64,000 nt of DNA, from the NCBI GenBank assembly GCA_963803155.1, contig CAWDMN010000033.1, positions 178,200-242,199 on the forward strand. The letters run 5' to 3'. Source of the stretch: CAWDMN01 sp963803155. Its GTDB lineage: Bacteria > Acidobacteriota > Terriglobia > Versatilivoradales > Versatilivoraceae. The position numbers and the translations under genes were made by a program. A model generated the notes under the pieces. The model worked only from the letters and a program-made list of their open reading frames with translations. It was not told the DNA's origin and did no database searches. This document shows positions 1 to 9,671 of this stretch, piece by piece (position 1 is the stretch's first letter; each line of letters starts with the position of its first letter).

Positions 1-213
1 GTGCTTGATGACAACTTGAGCACCCGCTTTTTCGAGCAGAGAGTGCAGATAGGCGACACTGACGTTGGGAATGCTGGCAATTCGGCGCTTGGCAATCTCG
101 AGGAGGCGGGCAAAAAAGGAATCACCGATCGTGAAAACGGTGCCGTACCCTCCTGCCACATCTTTGATCGTACAATTTTTATGCCGGGAGGCCGTGAGGA
201 CTACAATCTTCAT
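1..213 (-). CDS. B12-binding radical SAM protein, N-terminal fragment (cut by window edge)
   Basis: The minus strand reads from an ATG at 213 through the window edge without a stop, giving 71 residues. The start MKIVVLTASRHKNCTIKD is followed by VAGGYGTVFTIGDSFFARLL and a helix containing SVAYLHSLLEKAGAQV. This is the pattern of the N-terminal cobalamin-binding (Rossmann-like) half of B12-dependent radical SAM proteins of the BchE/hopanoid-enzyme type, in which a flavodoxin-like fold precedes the CxxxCxxC barrel. The radical SAM cysteines would lie outside the window, so the class is inferred from the N-terminus only. A GGGAG stretch lies about 11 bases upstream of the ATG. The plus-strand reading of the same bases shows no recognisable family. 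The specific substrate cannot be told. Confidence 0.6.
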   Translation of the reverse strand, partial: MKIVVLTASRHKNCTIKDVAGGYGTVFTIGDSFFARLLEIAKRRIASIPNVSVAYLHSLLEKAGAQVVIKH

Positions 214-540
214 TTAAAAAACTTACTCCCTTGGGTGGATTCAAAAGGAAAATGGGTGGCAGACATATAAACCGAGGATTCCTGGCGGGTACCACTCTAA
301 CGTGTCGTGTTGGTTAAACTGAAAAGCAACACGTTTTTCCATCTCTCAGACTACCTTTTTGGGACGTGAAAGTCAAACATTCAGCTATTTTAGGGGGCGA
401 TCAAAAGTGAGAGGACTCATTTGGAGCGCGGCGGCACGACGCCGTTTTCCCAGGCGCGATGTGCCCTTCAAAGCACGAAAAAGTCCGCGCACTTTTAAAT
501 GCGAAACGGCGGCATAACATGTGGAAGGCGCAGTTTCCCT

Positions 541-1110
541 TTCGGATTTGATCAGAGATTTCCATTTTCGGTTCTTGACTCTGCACGCACAAATCCCTTA
601 GATTACGCGTATCGAGACATAATGCCTTGATCTTAACCGCGGGCGAAATTGCCCGAAGACCTCGCTAATTTGACCAGGTCAGGGCAAAATTGCCTGTCAA
701 TCATTAGCTACCCATTTAGCCACGGATGAACGCGGATGAAACGCGGAAAAAGACAAATCACGAATCCCATTTTATCCGCGCCAATCCGCGTTAATTCCGG
801 CTAAAAATTCAACCACGAGAATTGGAGCTGACAACATTATCGGCGGCTACGGCGAGTCGGAACCAAATCCCAACCAGACGGCTCCAGGGGATCAGCCTGC
901 GCTGGCAATCCGGCTGGCCGCAGAGCCTGGGCGCTGGCCAAAGTAATTAATCTCACAAAGAGGCGGAGACACCGAGGGAAAAGGGATTTGATGCTTCTGG
1001 CATCTTGAGGAAAGAAATCTTCCTCCGTGACATTGTGCCTTCCATGAGAATAAAGAACTCACGAGCCGTCTTCACATGGGCGCATAAGGCGCGCGGGCAG
1101 CTGCGCGGCA
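541..1110. repeat. Dispersed modular repeat, copy 1 (family A)
   Basis: The gene-free stretch 214-1292 holds this repeat and no convincing gene. Module 1 (about 541-930) contains CACGGATGAACGCGGATG and GAATTGGAGCTGA; module 2 (about 930-1110) contains AATTAATCTCAC and GCGCATAAGGCGCGC. Near-copies lie at 6560-6975 (module 1) and at 9672-10022 (module 2, then module 1), and a short piece of module 1 at 23818-23907. At 1129-1140 the start of another module 1 follows, so the unit looks like a fragment of an alternating array. Function unknown. Confidence 0.75.
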
Positions 1111-1292
1111 ATGTTGGGATATCGAATAGACACGGATGAACGCAGACGGGCACTTATTTCTTATCCTGTCCAGATGACGGAAACATCAGCAGCCACCTGG
1201 ATTTTTCGAGGTCGGGGAAAAGTTGGATTCTGACAAATCCAGATGCATTCTCAAACTGCTTGTATCCTCACTCTCTCAGGGGCACAATTCCT

Positions 1293-3026
1293 ATGCAAAA
1301 GAAAATTCTCGCCGTTAGTACAATTCTCCTCAGTCTTCTCTTCCTGGCAGGGTCGCGGGCAATCGCTCAAAAGAACTTGAAAGAGTCGGAACAGAAATCC
1401 AAGGAAGAGCCCGAAAAATCATCTTCTTTCACCCTTAAGGTTCCCGTTGATGTCGTTGTCGTCAGTGCTACGGTCACTGACAAGAAAGGGAATCCGGTGA
1501 AAGACCTGACTGTGGATGATTTTAAGATCTATGAAGACGGCAAACTTCAGCCCATCCACACCTTTGCCTTGGAATCCTATCGGGCCAGGCAGGAACCGCC
1601 GGGGACGGCTCCGAAGAAGGAATCTATTGGAGAACCAAAGTCCGCGGAACCGCCGACATCGCCGCGCTATTTTAGTTTGGTGATTGATGATTTGAATTTT
1701 CCGCTCATGGACCAATTTTACCGGTCCATTGAAGCGATGAAGCAATTCGTCGCCAACCAGATCTTGCCTGAGGATCTGGTGATGATTTACGCGGTTTCCG
1801 GAAGAGCGGAACTCCCCTTCACCAGTGACAAACAGGCCTTGTTGCAATATCTCTCGGAACTATACAAGAAGCTGAACCTGGCCGGGAGCAACACTAATAT
1901 ATGTCCCCCGATGACGGATTTACAGGCCTACCACATTGCGATGGAGATTAATGATTCTGTATCTTTGGAAGTCGCCATGTCGGATTACTGTAATTGCATG
2001 CCCTGTGGTGTCCCGGGGGGGAGCGTCGAGCAAGAAGTGCGGTTCGCTGCGAGGCAACATTACGAGGAGGATCAGCACTATCGCCTAGTTGCCTTGGCCT
2101 CCTTGCGGCAACTGGTGCAGGCCCTGCGCCATTTCGAAGGCAAGAAGTCGGTCATACTTTTTTCACCCGGTTTTATCGCGCAAGACGTGGAGTTTGAGAT
2201 TCAGGAAGTAGTGGACCGCTCCTTGCGGTCCGGGGTCGTATTCAATGTCATCGATGCCCGCGGCCTTTACACGGTGGGATTCGAAGCCTCGGATCGGGTA
2301 GGAGGGGCCGACCCGACCCTGCTAGGAAAGAAAATCTCCCTACTCGGCAGTTCAAAATCTGCTCAATCAGACTCGTTAGAACAAATGGCCTTGGAAACGG
2401 GCGGGGTCTTCTTCCACAACAACAATGATTTGTATGCAGGGATGAAGAAAATCGAGGAACGTCAAACCTATTCTTATGTGCTGACGTATGCATCACCCAA
2501 AATCCACAACGATGGAAGGTATCACAAAATAAAACTGGAAGTGTCCCGGCCGGGTGTGGAGGTATCTTCTCGCAAAGGATACTATGAGCCCAAAGAAGAG
2601 ATCAGTTTTGAAAGCCGCATGAAGGAAGACATCCAGGAGGCCATGTGGGCGCCCGGAAATGTGAATCAAATTCCCATCCAATTGTCCCACAATTTTTACC
2701 AACTGGGCGACAACCGCTACCAGTTGAGCCTGCTGACGCGCGTAGACATGCGCAGGGTAAAGTTTCTGCATGAAGACGAACGCCACAAAAACCTTGTGAA
2801 TCTGGTTGTGTTGGTTCTTGATGAAAATGATCATTATGTGGACGGGCTTCAAAAAAATGTTGAATTCAATCTCACCGATGCCGGTTATGACCACTTGGTA
2901 GACTATGGCATGACCGCGAAAATGGAAGTTGCCGTCCCCCCTGGCCGCTACAAAGTAAAAACCGTCGTACGTGAAGGGGTTCAGACGAAAATGGGCGCCC
3001 TGACGAGAATGATCGAAGTCCCTTAA
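1293..3026 (+). CDS. VWFA-related Acidobacterial domain protein (secreted)
   Basis: The 577-residue protein starts at ATG 1293 with a classic signal peptide (MQKKILAVSTILLSLLFLAG, then SRAIAQ). An AGGGG lies 10 bases upstream. The in-frame TTG at 1260 would add 11 residues ahead of the signal and is less likely. After a charged linker comes the family hallmark VPVDVVVVSATVTDKKGNPV...LTVDDFKIYEDGK, the beta-rich opening of TIGR03436-type proteins, then a von Willebrand A fold with YFSLVIDDLNFPL and later EGKKSVILFSPGF. The usual MIDAS DxSxS is replaced by DDLN, so metal-dependent adhesion may be altered. A second beta-rich region occupies about the last 150 residues. Role is unknown: surface or periplasmic binding protein is an inference. 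It stands alone, ended by a hairpin at 3217-3273. Confidence 0.88.
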   Translation: MQKKILAVSTILLSLLFLAGSRAIAQKNLKESEQKSKEEPEKSSSFTLKVPVDVVVVSATVTDKKGNPVKDLTVDDFKIYEDGKLQPIHTFALESYRARQEPPGTAPKKESIGEPKSAEPPTSPRYFSLVIDDLNFPLMDQFYRSIEAMKQFVANQILPEDLVMIYAVSGRAELPFTSDKQALLQYLSELYKKLNLAGSNTNICPPMTDLQAYHIAMEINDSVSLEVAMSDYCNCMPCGVPGGSVEQEVRFAARQHYEEDQHYRLVALASLRQLVQALRHFEGKKSVILFSPGFIAQDVEFEIQEVVDRSLRSGVVFNVIDARGLYTVGFEASDRVGGADPTLLGKKISLLGSSKSAQSDSLEQMALETGGVFFHNNNDLYAGMKKIEERQTYSYVLTYASPKIHNDGRYHKIKLEVSRPGVEVSSRKGYYEPKEEISFESRMKEDIQEAMWAPGNVNQIPIQLSHNFYQLGDNRYQLSLLTRVDMRRVKFLHEDERHKNLVNLVVLVLDENDHYVDGLQKNVEFNLTDAGYDHLVDYGMTAKMEVAVPPGRYKVKTVVREGVQTKMGALTRMIEVP

Positions 3027-3216
3027 GAGTAAACAGTATGCCCGGCGGATGGCCTGGGTAAACCGTTGCATATCTCAGGAAAATGGGGGAAATGCGCCGG
3101 AAATGGTGTCGCACTTAAGGTCATTCGGGTTTTCATATCGTTGAAAAACAGGTCGAGTTTTTGAGGTTCTGGGAATGCGGACTTCTGGATCCTGACCCCT
3201 GGCCACTGACCACTAC

Positions 3217-3273
3217 GAGGCTGCACCTCAGACCAGGCGATGGACATGCCTCATCAATCAGAGGTGCAGCCTC
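3217..3273 (+). terminator. Long-stem hairpin after the VWA gene
   Basis: GAGGCTGCACCTC at 3217-3229 is repeated as its exact reverse complement at 3261-3273, separated by 31 bases and followed by TCTTTATATTT. Position between two plus-strand genes suggests a transcription terminator, but the loop is long and the T-run is imperfect. It could instead be one of the palindromic repeats common in this window. Confidence 0.45.
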
Positions 3274-3306
3274 TCTTTATATTTGTGCTTAAAAGGGAAC
3301 AAGTTA

Positions 3307-5658
3307 ATGAGGAAAATTGTCAAAAATATCTTTCTGGGCGCTTTGTTGATGACTGCTATTCCGGCGCCTGCTGCTGAACCGTACCAGAATTCCAGCCTAC
3401 CCGTAGAGACCCGCGTTCGCGATCTTCTCACTCGAATGAGTCTCGATGAGAAGATTGATCAACTGATCCAGAAAAGCGCGGAAAATATCGCGATGGAAAG
3501 CGGGACGGCAGATGAGGGTTCGCTCCAAAAACTCTTCGGGGGCCGATGTGTTGGCGCCCTCTGTGTGAAGTTCGGCGATGACCTGCAGGAAAGCGCCCGA
3601 CGGTTGGCGGCTGGACAGCATTACCTGCGCACTCGGACCCGGCTGGGCATTCCCGCCTTGACCATCAACGAGGGGCTGCATGGAGTGCTGGCCAAGGGCG
3701 CCACGATTTACCCGCAGTTCCTGGCCTTGGGATGCGCCTGGAACCCAGACCTGGCGGAGCGGATGGGTGCGCAGATTTCCAGCGAGTCCAGCGCCGCCGG
3801 CATCAACCAGTTGCTCACCCCCATGATCGAAGTGGTGCGGGATTCGCGCTGGGGCCGGGTGGAGGAGTGTATTGGCGAAAGTCCCTTTCTGGTGGGCCGT
3901 CTCACTGCCGCTTACACTCTCGGCATCCAGGGGGACCTGCGCTCGAAACCGCTTGCCCATGACAAGTCGCTTGCCATGCTGAAGACGGTGGCCGGATACA
4001 GCTCGCCCGTGAACGGCATCAACATTGCTCCTTCCGTTGTTGGAGAAAGAGAGTTGCGCTCAATCTACCTCCCGCCGGTGGAGAAGGTGATTCGCGAGAC
4101 AGGGGTGCTGGCGGCAATGCCCTCTTACAATGAAGTGGATGGAGTCCCGTCTCACGCTAACCATTGGCTGCTGGAAAAGGTATTGCGCAACGAATGGGGA
4201 TTTCGCGGGTACACCTATTCAGATTGGGGTGGTGTGGGCTTCAACTTCAACTTTCATCATGTGGCATCCAACGCGGCCGAAGCCGCTCGGATGGCCATCA
4301 CGGCGGGCGTGGATCTAGAGGCGCCGGATCCAGAATGTTATCAGTACCTCGCGGACCTTGTCCGGAGCGGAAAACTTCCAGAGTCTGAGATCGACAAGGC
4401 GGCGGCTCGCGTCTTGCGGGTAAAGTTTCTGGCCGGCTTATTCGATGGACGTCCCGATGCCAATCCAGAAAAGCTGGCTCAAGTGGCACACAGTCCCGAA
4501 CATGTGGCTCTCTCGCGGCAGGTTGCCGAAGAGTCCATAGTCCTGCTCAAAAACGAGAACCATTTGCTGCCACTCAATCTTGCGCGTCTCCGATCCATTG
4601 CGGTGATTGGGCCCAACGCCGATCAGGTGCAATTTGGCGATTATTGTTGGAGCAAGAACAACAAGGACGGGATCACCATATTGCGCGGCCTGCGCGAGCG
4701 GTTGGGCGCCGGAGTTCAAGTCCACTACGCCAAAGGCTGCGATCTCACCGGCAACTCCACGGCTGGATTTGCCGCGGCCGTCGAGGCCGCCAGGCAAAGC
4801 GATCTGGCCGTCGTCGTCCTAGGAGATACCAGCATGATCCTGAGCGGTGTGGGGTGGGATGACCCCTCCTTGCCCGCCTCCGGCACGGTGGGCGAAGGTT
4901 ATGATGTCACCGATCCCGCGCCACCCGGCGTTCAGCAGGAATTGGTGCGGGCCATCCTCTTTACAGGCAAGCCCGTGGTAGTCATCTTTCTCAATGGACG
5001 CCCCTATAGCGTCCCCTGGATGAAAGAGCAAGTCCCCGCCATCGTCGAGGCCTTTTATCCGGGAGAGCAGCAGGGCTATACGGTGGCCGACATCCTGCTG
5101 GGAAAAGTCAACCCCTCCGGACGCTTATCGATGACCGTGCCGCAGAGTGCCGGACACATCCCAGCCGTTCATGATTACAAGCCGAGCGGACGCGGTTACT
5201 ATCATCGGCCCGGTTCGCCGGATCGGCTCGGCCGGGATTACGTCTTCTCATCGCCGGACCCGCTTTGGCCCTTCGGTTATGGCCTGAGTTACACCCGCTT
5301 CGAATATTCCGGCTTGAAGGTGGAAACCCCAGCCATTGCATCCAATGGCGAAGTGCGTTTTAGCTTTGACTTGACAAATACAGGCACTCGTTCTGGCAAA
5401 GAAGTTGCGCAAATTTATGTTCGGGACGATGTTTCCTCTGTGACCACTCCGGTCATGCGGTTAGCGGGATTTGAAAAGGTAGAACTTCGTCCCGGCGAGA
5501 TCCGGCGCATTGCTGTTACGATTCCGGCCATTGAACTGGCTCTTTGGAATGTGGATATGCAACGAGTGGTCGAACCGGGAACTTTTTCTCTAATGGTGGG
5601 CGCATCGGCTGAGGATATTCATCTGCGGGGCTCATTTGAGGTGATTCCGGCAAAATAG
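3307..5658 (+). CDS. GH3 family beta-glucosidase/xylosidase, secreted
   Basis: The 783-residue protein starts at ATG 3307 with AAGGGA upstream; the ATG at 3283 would precede the signal peptide. Signal peptide MRKIVKNIFLGALLMTAIPA leads into RVRDLLTRMSLDEKIDQL, the usual GH3 opening. GH3 features follow in order: the catalytic (alpha/beta)8 domain with the nucleophile Asp306 in YSDWGG, the second alpha/beta sandwich (SIVLLKNENHLLPL, AVIGPNAD, then VVVLGDTS), and the C-terminal fibronectin-III-like domain (FDLTNTGTRSGKEVAQIYV). The length is typical. Family members hydrolyse terminal beta-linked glucose, xylose or related units from oligosaccharides. The presence of a signal indicates periplasmic or extracellular action. 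Exact sugar specificity cannot be read from the sequence. Confidence 0.95.
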   Translation: MRKIVKNIFLGALLMTAIPAPAAEPYQNSSLPVETRVRDLLTRMSLDEKIDQLIQKSAENIAMESGTADEGSLQKLFGGRCVGALCVKFGDDLQESARRLAAGQHYLRTRTRLGIPALTINEGLHGVLAKGATIYPQFLALGCAWNPDLAERMGAQISSESSAAGINQLLTPMIEVVRDSRWGRVEECIGESPFLVGRLTAAYTLGIQGDLRSKPLAHDKSLAMLKTVAGYSSPVNGINIAPSVVGERELRSIYLPPVEKVIRETGVLAAMPSYNEVDGVPSHANHWLLEKVLRNEWGFRGYTYSDWGGVGFNFNFHHVASNAAEAARMAITAGVDLEAPDPECYQYLADLVRSGKLPESEIDKAAARVLRVKFLAGLFDGRPDANPEKLAQVAHSPEHVALSRQVAEESIVLLKNENHLLPLNLARLRSIAVIGPNADQVQFGDYCWSKNNKDGITILRGLRERLGAGVQVHYAKGCDLTGNSTAGFAAAVEAARQSDLAVVVLGDTSMILSGVGWDDPSLPASGTVGEGYDVTDPAPPGVQQELVRAILFTGKPVVVIFLNGRPYSVPWMKEQVPAIVEAFYPGEQQGYTVADILLGKVNPSGRLSMTVPQSAGHIPAVHDYKPSGRGYYHRPGSPDRLGRDYVFSSPDPLWPFGYGLSYTRFEYSGLKVETPAIASNGEVRFSFDLTNTGTRSGKEVAQIYVRDDVSSVTTPVMRLAGFEKVELRPGEIRRIAVTIPAIELALWNVDMQRVVEPGTFSLMVGASAEDIHLRGSFEVIPAK

Positions 5659-5699
5659 CGGTGGGACGAGCTACAGCTTAGGCATCGTAAATAGAATAA

Positions 5700-6140
5700 C
5701 CGGCAGAAATTCCCCTCCTCGGACGAGGTTGCTAAATCCGCCTAGGCGGAAGGAGTGGCCGAGATGAAGTCGAGGCCAGAGTGGTGCGAAGATATGCTCG
5801 GCTACTAGGGATTGCATGAGTCGAGGCAGTGTAGAGAGTATTTTCGAGCTTCCCGAGGCAAGCGGAGGCTGCCCAGCTCCAACCACCCCCGTCCGTCTGC
5901 TGACGGACGACCCCTCCTTGACCAATGAGGGGAGTTTGCAACGCTGTTCCCCTCCTCCGGGCGAGGAGGGGTGCCCGAAGGGCGGGGTGGTGCGAAGGAT
6001 TTGCGCGGCCACTGGGGATTGCATGAGTCGAGGCAGTGTAGAGAGAGTATTTTCGAGCTTCCCGAGGCAAGCGGAGGCTGCCCAGCTCCAACCACCCCCG
6101 TCCGTCTGCTGACGGACGACCCCTCCTTGAGTAAGGGAAA
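5700..6140. repeat. Imperfect tandem duplication, period about 207 bp
   Basis: The block beginning ATTGCATGAGTCGAGGCAG at 5811 recurs at 6018 with only a two-base insertion over roughly 115 bases, up to ACGGACGACCCCTCCTTGA. Each copy follows a CCCCTCCTC..GAGG segment and a GGTGGTGCGAAG segment. A related segment in opposite orientation occurs around 11935-11995 (CCGCCTAGGCGG, then CCTCGTCCGAGGGGAATTTT). The stretch 5659-7370 has no believable gene: open frames here are echoes of the repeats. Confidence 0.8.
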
Positions 6141-6559
6141 CTTCGTTGGGCCGAACTTTTATCTGCAACGTCTTGTCCGCGAGTAGCGCAGACATTCGGT
6201 TCTGGTGTGTCTGCGGATTGGATCAAGAAGATGCCCCAGGAAGCTACTGTCTGCCGGATTCCAAGGGTGTGTGCACCGATCGCGAATTGCCCAACCAGAG
6301 CAGCACGCCGCCGACAAGCCCCAGGGCCAGGCTGGGAATCGGGAAGACGAAAGGCAGAGACAACATCAGGCCCTCCCGGAGGCCAGCTCAGGATACCGAG
6401 CAGAATCAATCCGGCGGATAATGCCACCATAATCCAGCCAAGTATTCGAGCCGCAAGTTTTATTTTCTATTCCCCCGGCGCCGTTCGTTGGTTTGGAATC
6501 ACCTTGGATTAAGTCCTCTCCCGAAAATAAATCCAATAATTTAAGTGCGCACGGTTTTC

Positions 6560-6975
6560 CTTTCGGATTTGATCCGTTTCCATTTTCGATTCCTGGATCT
6601 GTATGCACAAATCCCTTAGATTACGCGCATCGAGACATAATGCCTTGATCCTAACAGTTGGTGAAATTGCCCGAAGACCTCTCCAAAATTGACCATATCA
6701 GGGCAAAATTGTATGTCAATCAATGGCTGATTAATTCGCCACGGATGATCTCGGATGAAACGCGGATAAAGACAAATCACGAATCCCATCTTATCCGCGC
6801 CAATCCGCGTTAATCCGCGGCTAAAAATTCCAACACGAGAATTGGAGCTGAAAACAGTAGCGGCGGCCACTGCAAATCGGATACAAATCCCCAACCGCGC
6901 GGCTCCAGCGGACCAGCTTACGTTGGCGCTTCGGCTGGTCGCTGAGCCTGGGCGTGTGTGCCGAGCATGTCTATT
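6560..6975. repeat. Dispersed modular repeat, copy 2 (family A, module 1)
   Basis: This copy matches 541-930 closely: CACAAATCCCTTAGATTACG, AGACATAATGCCTTGATC, GGGCAAAATTG, GACAAATCACGAATCCCAT and GAATTGGAGCTGA occur in the same order. Module 2 is absent here. The downstream stretch 6976-7370 holds nothing I can identify except GTGCTGAGTAGTTACAA at 7313, the tail of the nested-hairpin repeat described at 15695, 38676 and 62531. Confidence 0.75.
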
Positions 6976-7370
6976 AGCTTGAGGGTGAATGCCCCTTTCA
7001 CAAACCGCTAAGGCGGATGAAGCGATTGCGAAGCGCAAGGGCGAATCCGTGAGGAAACGTCTGAAAGGTGCGTGGAAACAAATGAGCGAGCCGATGTACA
7101 AAAACCGGATAGGAGCATGCGGTGTCGGACGAGTCGGCAGATCCGAAATGCGGATTTACACGGTATAATCCGCTTTGGCGGATCAAGGGCACTGTTGGTA
7201 AATCCGGCGGTTGTGCGCTGAAAGCGGTTAGGCCTACCTTGGGAGATCTGCTGCTCGTCTCGACGAGAGACTGACTCTGGAGTAATCCGTTTTTCTATCA
7301 TTCTTGGCCTAGGTGCTGAGTAGTTACAATTTCCTGAAAAACGCCAAATCCATGGCATAATAAGAAGGGC

Positions 7371-7625
7371 ATGTTCAGGTCGCGGCTTGATTCAGGGATG
7401 ATGCAGGAGGTGGGCTGTGTGACGGGGCCTTCGTACAGTTATCGGGGGGCACTTTCCCACAGCATCAATCGCGGAAATCAGCGCAAGCCCATCTTTCGCG
7501 GGGATGAGGACTGTTGGAAGATGCTAGAAATTTTCATGTCTGGCACGCGAAGACTAACTGGAGATGTTTTCGGCCCTGTACACCTGCAGGACAAATTGTG
7601 GCGCCGTCGGAAAGCCTGGCGGTAA
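7371..7625 (+). pseudogene. RAYT / IS200-like (Y1) transposase N-terminal remnant
   Basis: The translated stretch contains YRGALSHSINRGNQRKPIFR followed by GDEDCWKMLEIF. This is the opening of REP-associated tyrosine transposases (typically GAxYHVxxRGNxRxxIF..D.D). The expected core with the HxH metal motif and the catalytic tyrosine is missing, and the frame runs into unrelated sequence ending at 7625. It is therefore a decayed fragment. A complete relative is present at 29516-30460. Confidence 0.7.
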
Positions 7626-7769
7626 ATAGAGAAGACAAACCTCAACCTGTAGGTCGGGAGAAACCGGCATACTCGACTCAATCAATTTCGCCATTCAGCG
7701 TTTTGGACCCATAATTTCCCCCTCCACATAAATCCCGAATGCGTATGGCAGATAACCAGGCCCCGCTCA

Positions 7770-9479
7770 ATGGATGCATACGACTACCAAATAATCCGGC
7801 AATTGTTTGACGACTACGTGCGGATGTATTCATCGCGCGATGATCGGCTCACCACATATTTCAGCGAGGACTTTTCCGGCTTTACCGGAGGCGGGGATTT
7901 TCTGGTCAAAGACAAGGAAGAATGGGTCGCGATTACCCGCCAGGATTTCGCCCAGGTTAAAGATCCGCTCCGTATCGAACTCAAGGACCTGGCCATCCAG
8001 TCGCTGGCCGATACGATTGCCGTCGCGACCAGCTTTTTCAATATCCACCTGCCAATCAAAGACCACATCCTGTCACGAGAGACCGCTCGCCTGGTGCTGA
8101 TTTTCCGCAAGGAATCCGCTGGCTGGAAAATTACGCACAGCAGCATTTCCATTCCCTACCACTTGGTGCGGGAGGGCGAAGTCTATCCGCTGAAGGAACT
8201 GGTGGACCGCAATCAATTCCTGGAAAAGCTGGTCGCCGAACGGACCGTTCAACTGTCCGAAGCGAACGACAAATTGCGCCTGGCCAATGAAGAACTGATG
8301 AGAGAGATTGCGGAGCGCAAGCAGACGGAAGACGCGCTCGAGAGGAGTGAGGGAAGGTATCGATCGATTATCACCGCGTCTCCTGACGACATCACGATCA
8401 CGGATATGGAGTGCCGTGTCGTCATGGTTTCCCCCGCGGCCGTGACCATGTTCGGTTACGATCAGGAGGAGGAAGGGCGGGGACGATTGCTCACCGAATT
8501 CATCGTCCCCGAGGATCGGGTTCGCGCCGCGTCCCACATTGCCCGGAAACGCCAGGGTATCGTGACGGGCCCGAATGAGTACCGTGCGCTACGCCGCGAT
8601 GGCCGCACCTTCGACATTGAGTCGAACAGTGAGTTCATCCGGGATGCGCAGGGTGCGCCCACCGGCATGGTCTTCATCATTCGCGACATCACCGAGCGCA
8701 AGCAGGCGGAAGCGGAACGGGAAAAACTGGAGGCCCAAAACCGGCAACTCCAAAAGGCCGAAAGCCTGGGTCGGATGGCCGGGGCCATTGCCCACCACTT
8801 CAACAACCAACTCCATGCGGCGATGATGAGCTTGGACATGCTCAAGAACGACCTGCCTCAAAATGCGGGACCCGTTGAGAGCCTGTCCATAGCCATGCAG
8901 GCCGTCCACAAGGCGGCGGAAGTGAGCAGCCAGATGCTGACTTACCTCGGCCAAACCGTGGCCAAACGTGAATCGCTGGATCTGTCCAAAGTTTGCCGCC
9001 AGAGCCTGTCCCTGTTGCGTGCGGTGCTGCCGCTGGGCGAGCTTTTGGAGACCGATTTACCCGTACCAGGTCCAGCCATCCACGCCGATGCGAACCAGAT
9101 CCAACATGTTCTGACCAACCTGATCACCAACGCCTGGGAGGCTAGCCGAGAATCCCACGGAAGCATTCGCCTGACCATCAAGACGGTTCCCACGGCGGCA
9201 ATTCCCACCAAGCACCGGTTTCCCATCGATTACCAGCCGCAAGACACGGCTTATGCCTGTCTGGAGGTGGCGGACGCGGGCTGCGGGATCCCGGACCAGG
9301 AGATCGAAAAGATCTTCGATCCGTTTTATTCCAGCAAGTTTCCCGGACGAGGCATGGGTTTAGCCGTAGTGCTTGGAATTGTCCGCACACTCAATGGGGC
9401 CATCACCGCAGAGAGCGAACCAAGCCGGGGAAGTGTCTTCCGGGTCTTCTTTCCATTGTCGACGTCAGCCGTTTCCTAG
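7770..9479 (+). CDS. PAS sensor histidine kinase with N-terminal SnoaL/NTF2-like domain
   Basis: The 569-residue cytoplasmic-looking protein has no signal or membrane segment. Residues 1-135 resemble a SnoaL/NTF2-fold domain (DYQIIRQLFDDYVRMYSSRD, later VLIFRKESAGWKITHSSIS). A coiled coil follows (about 150-190, VAERTVQLSEANDKLRLANE), then a PAS domain (about 190-310, ending MVFIIRDITERKQAEAE), a HisKA-like dimerisation helix with AGAIAHHFNNQ (phosphoacceptor His near 342) and a HATPase domain with VADAGCGIPDQEIEKIFDPF and GRGMGLAVVLGIV. Related kinases usually read AHDFNN, so the HH is a small departure. It has no receiver domain and no adjacent response regulator. The start at ATG 7770 lacks a strong ribosome site. 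Signal sensed is unknown; a small-molecule pocket in the NTF2-like domain is an inference. Confidence 0.85.
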   Translation: MDAYDYQIIRQLFDDYVRMYSSRDDRLTTYFSEDFSGFTGGGDFLVKDKEEWVAITRQDFAQVKDPLRIELKDLAIQSLADTIAVATSFFNIHLPIKDHILSRETARLVLIFRKESAGWKITHSSISIPYHLVREGEVYPLKELVDRNQFLEKLVAERTVQLSEANDKLRLANEELMREIAERKQTEDALERSEGRYRSIITASPDDITITDMECRVVMVSPAAVTMFGYDQEEEGRGRLLTEFIVPEDRVRAASHIARKRQGIVTGPNEYRALRRDGRTFDIESNSEFIRDAQGAPTGMVFIIRDITERKQAEAEREKLEAQNRQLQKAESLGRMAGAIAHHFNNQLHAAMMSLDMLKNDLPQNAGPVESLSIAMQAVHKAAEVSSQMLTYLGQTVAKRESLDLSKVCRQSLSLLRAVLPLGELLETDLPVPGPAIHADANQIQHVLTNLITNAWEASRESHGSIRLTIKTVPTAAIPTKHRFPIDYQPQDTAYACLEVADAGCGIPDQEIEKIFDPFYSSKFPGRGMGLAVVLGIVRTLNGAITAESEPSRGSVFRVFFPLSTSAVS

Positions 9480-9671
9480 ACGCCGGGCCAAGCGACCTGC
9501 ATGGCAGCGCAGCGTGCCGTCTTTTCAGCGCCATTCTGGTCGGGGGCGCCAATCGGATCGCCGCCATTGCCAACCGCCAATCGGGTCAATTTGCAGAATA
9601 GAATACCAACAATTCAACTGCACCCGACGCGGCACTGCACAGGAAGCGCCAACAGCGAGCGCTGGTGAGCG

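Noticed and set aside
1..270. 89-residue plus-strand frame at window start
   Set aside because: The opposite strand encodes a much better radical SAM/B12 N-terminus with a proper start.
5700..6140. CRISPR-like direct repeats
   Set aside because: Only two long copies at 207-base spacing; no short repeat-spacer structure is seen here or elsewhere in the window.
6616..7101. 161-residue minus-strand frame
   Set aside because: Covers repeat family A; the peptide MGFVICLYPRF arises from the CGTTTCATCCG repeat.
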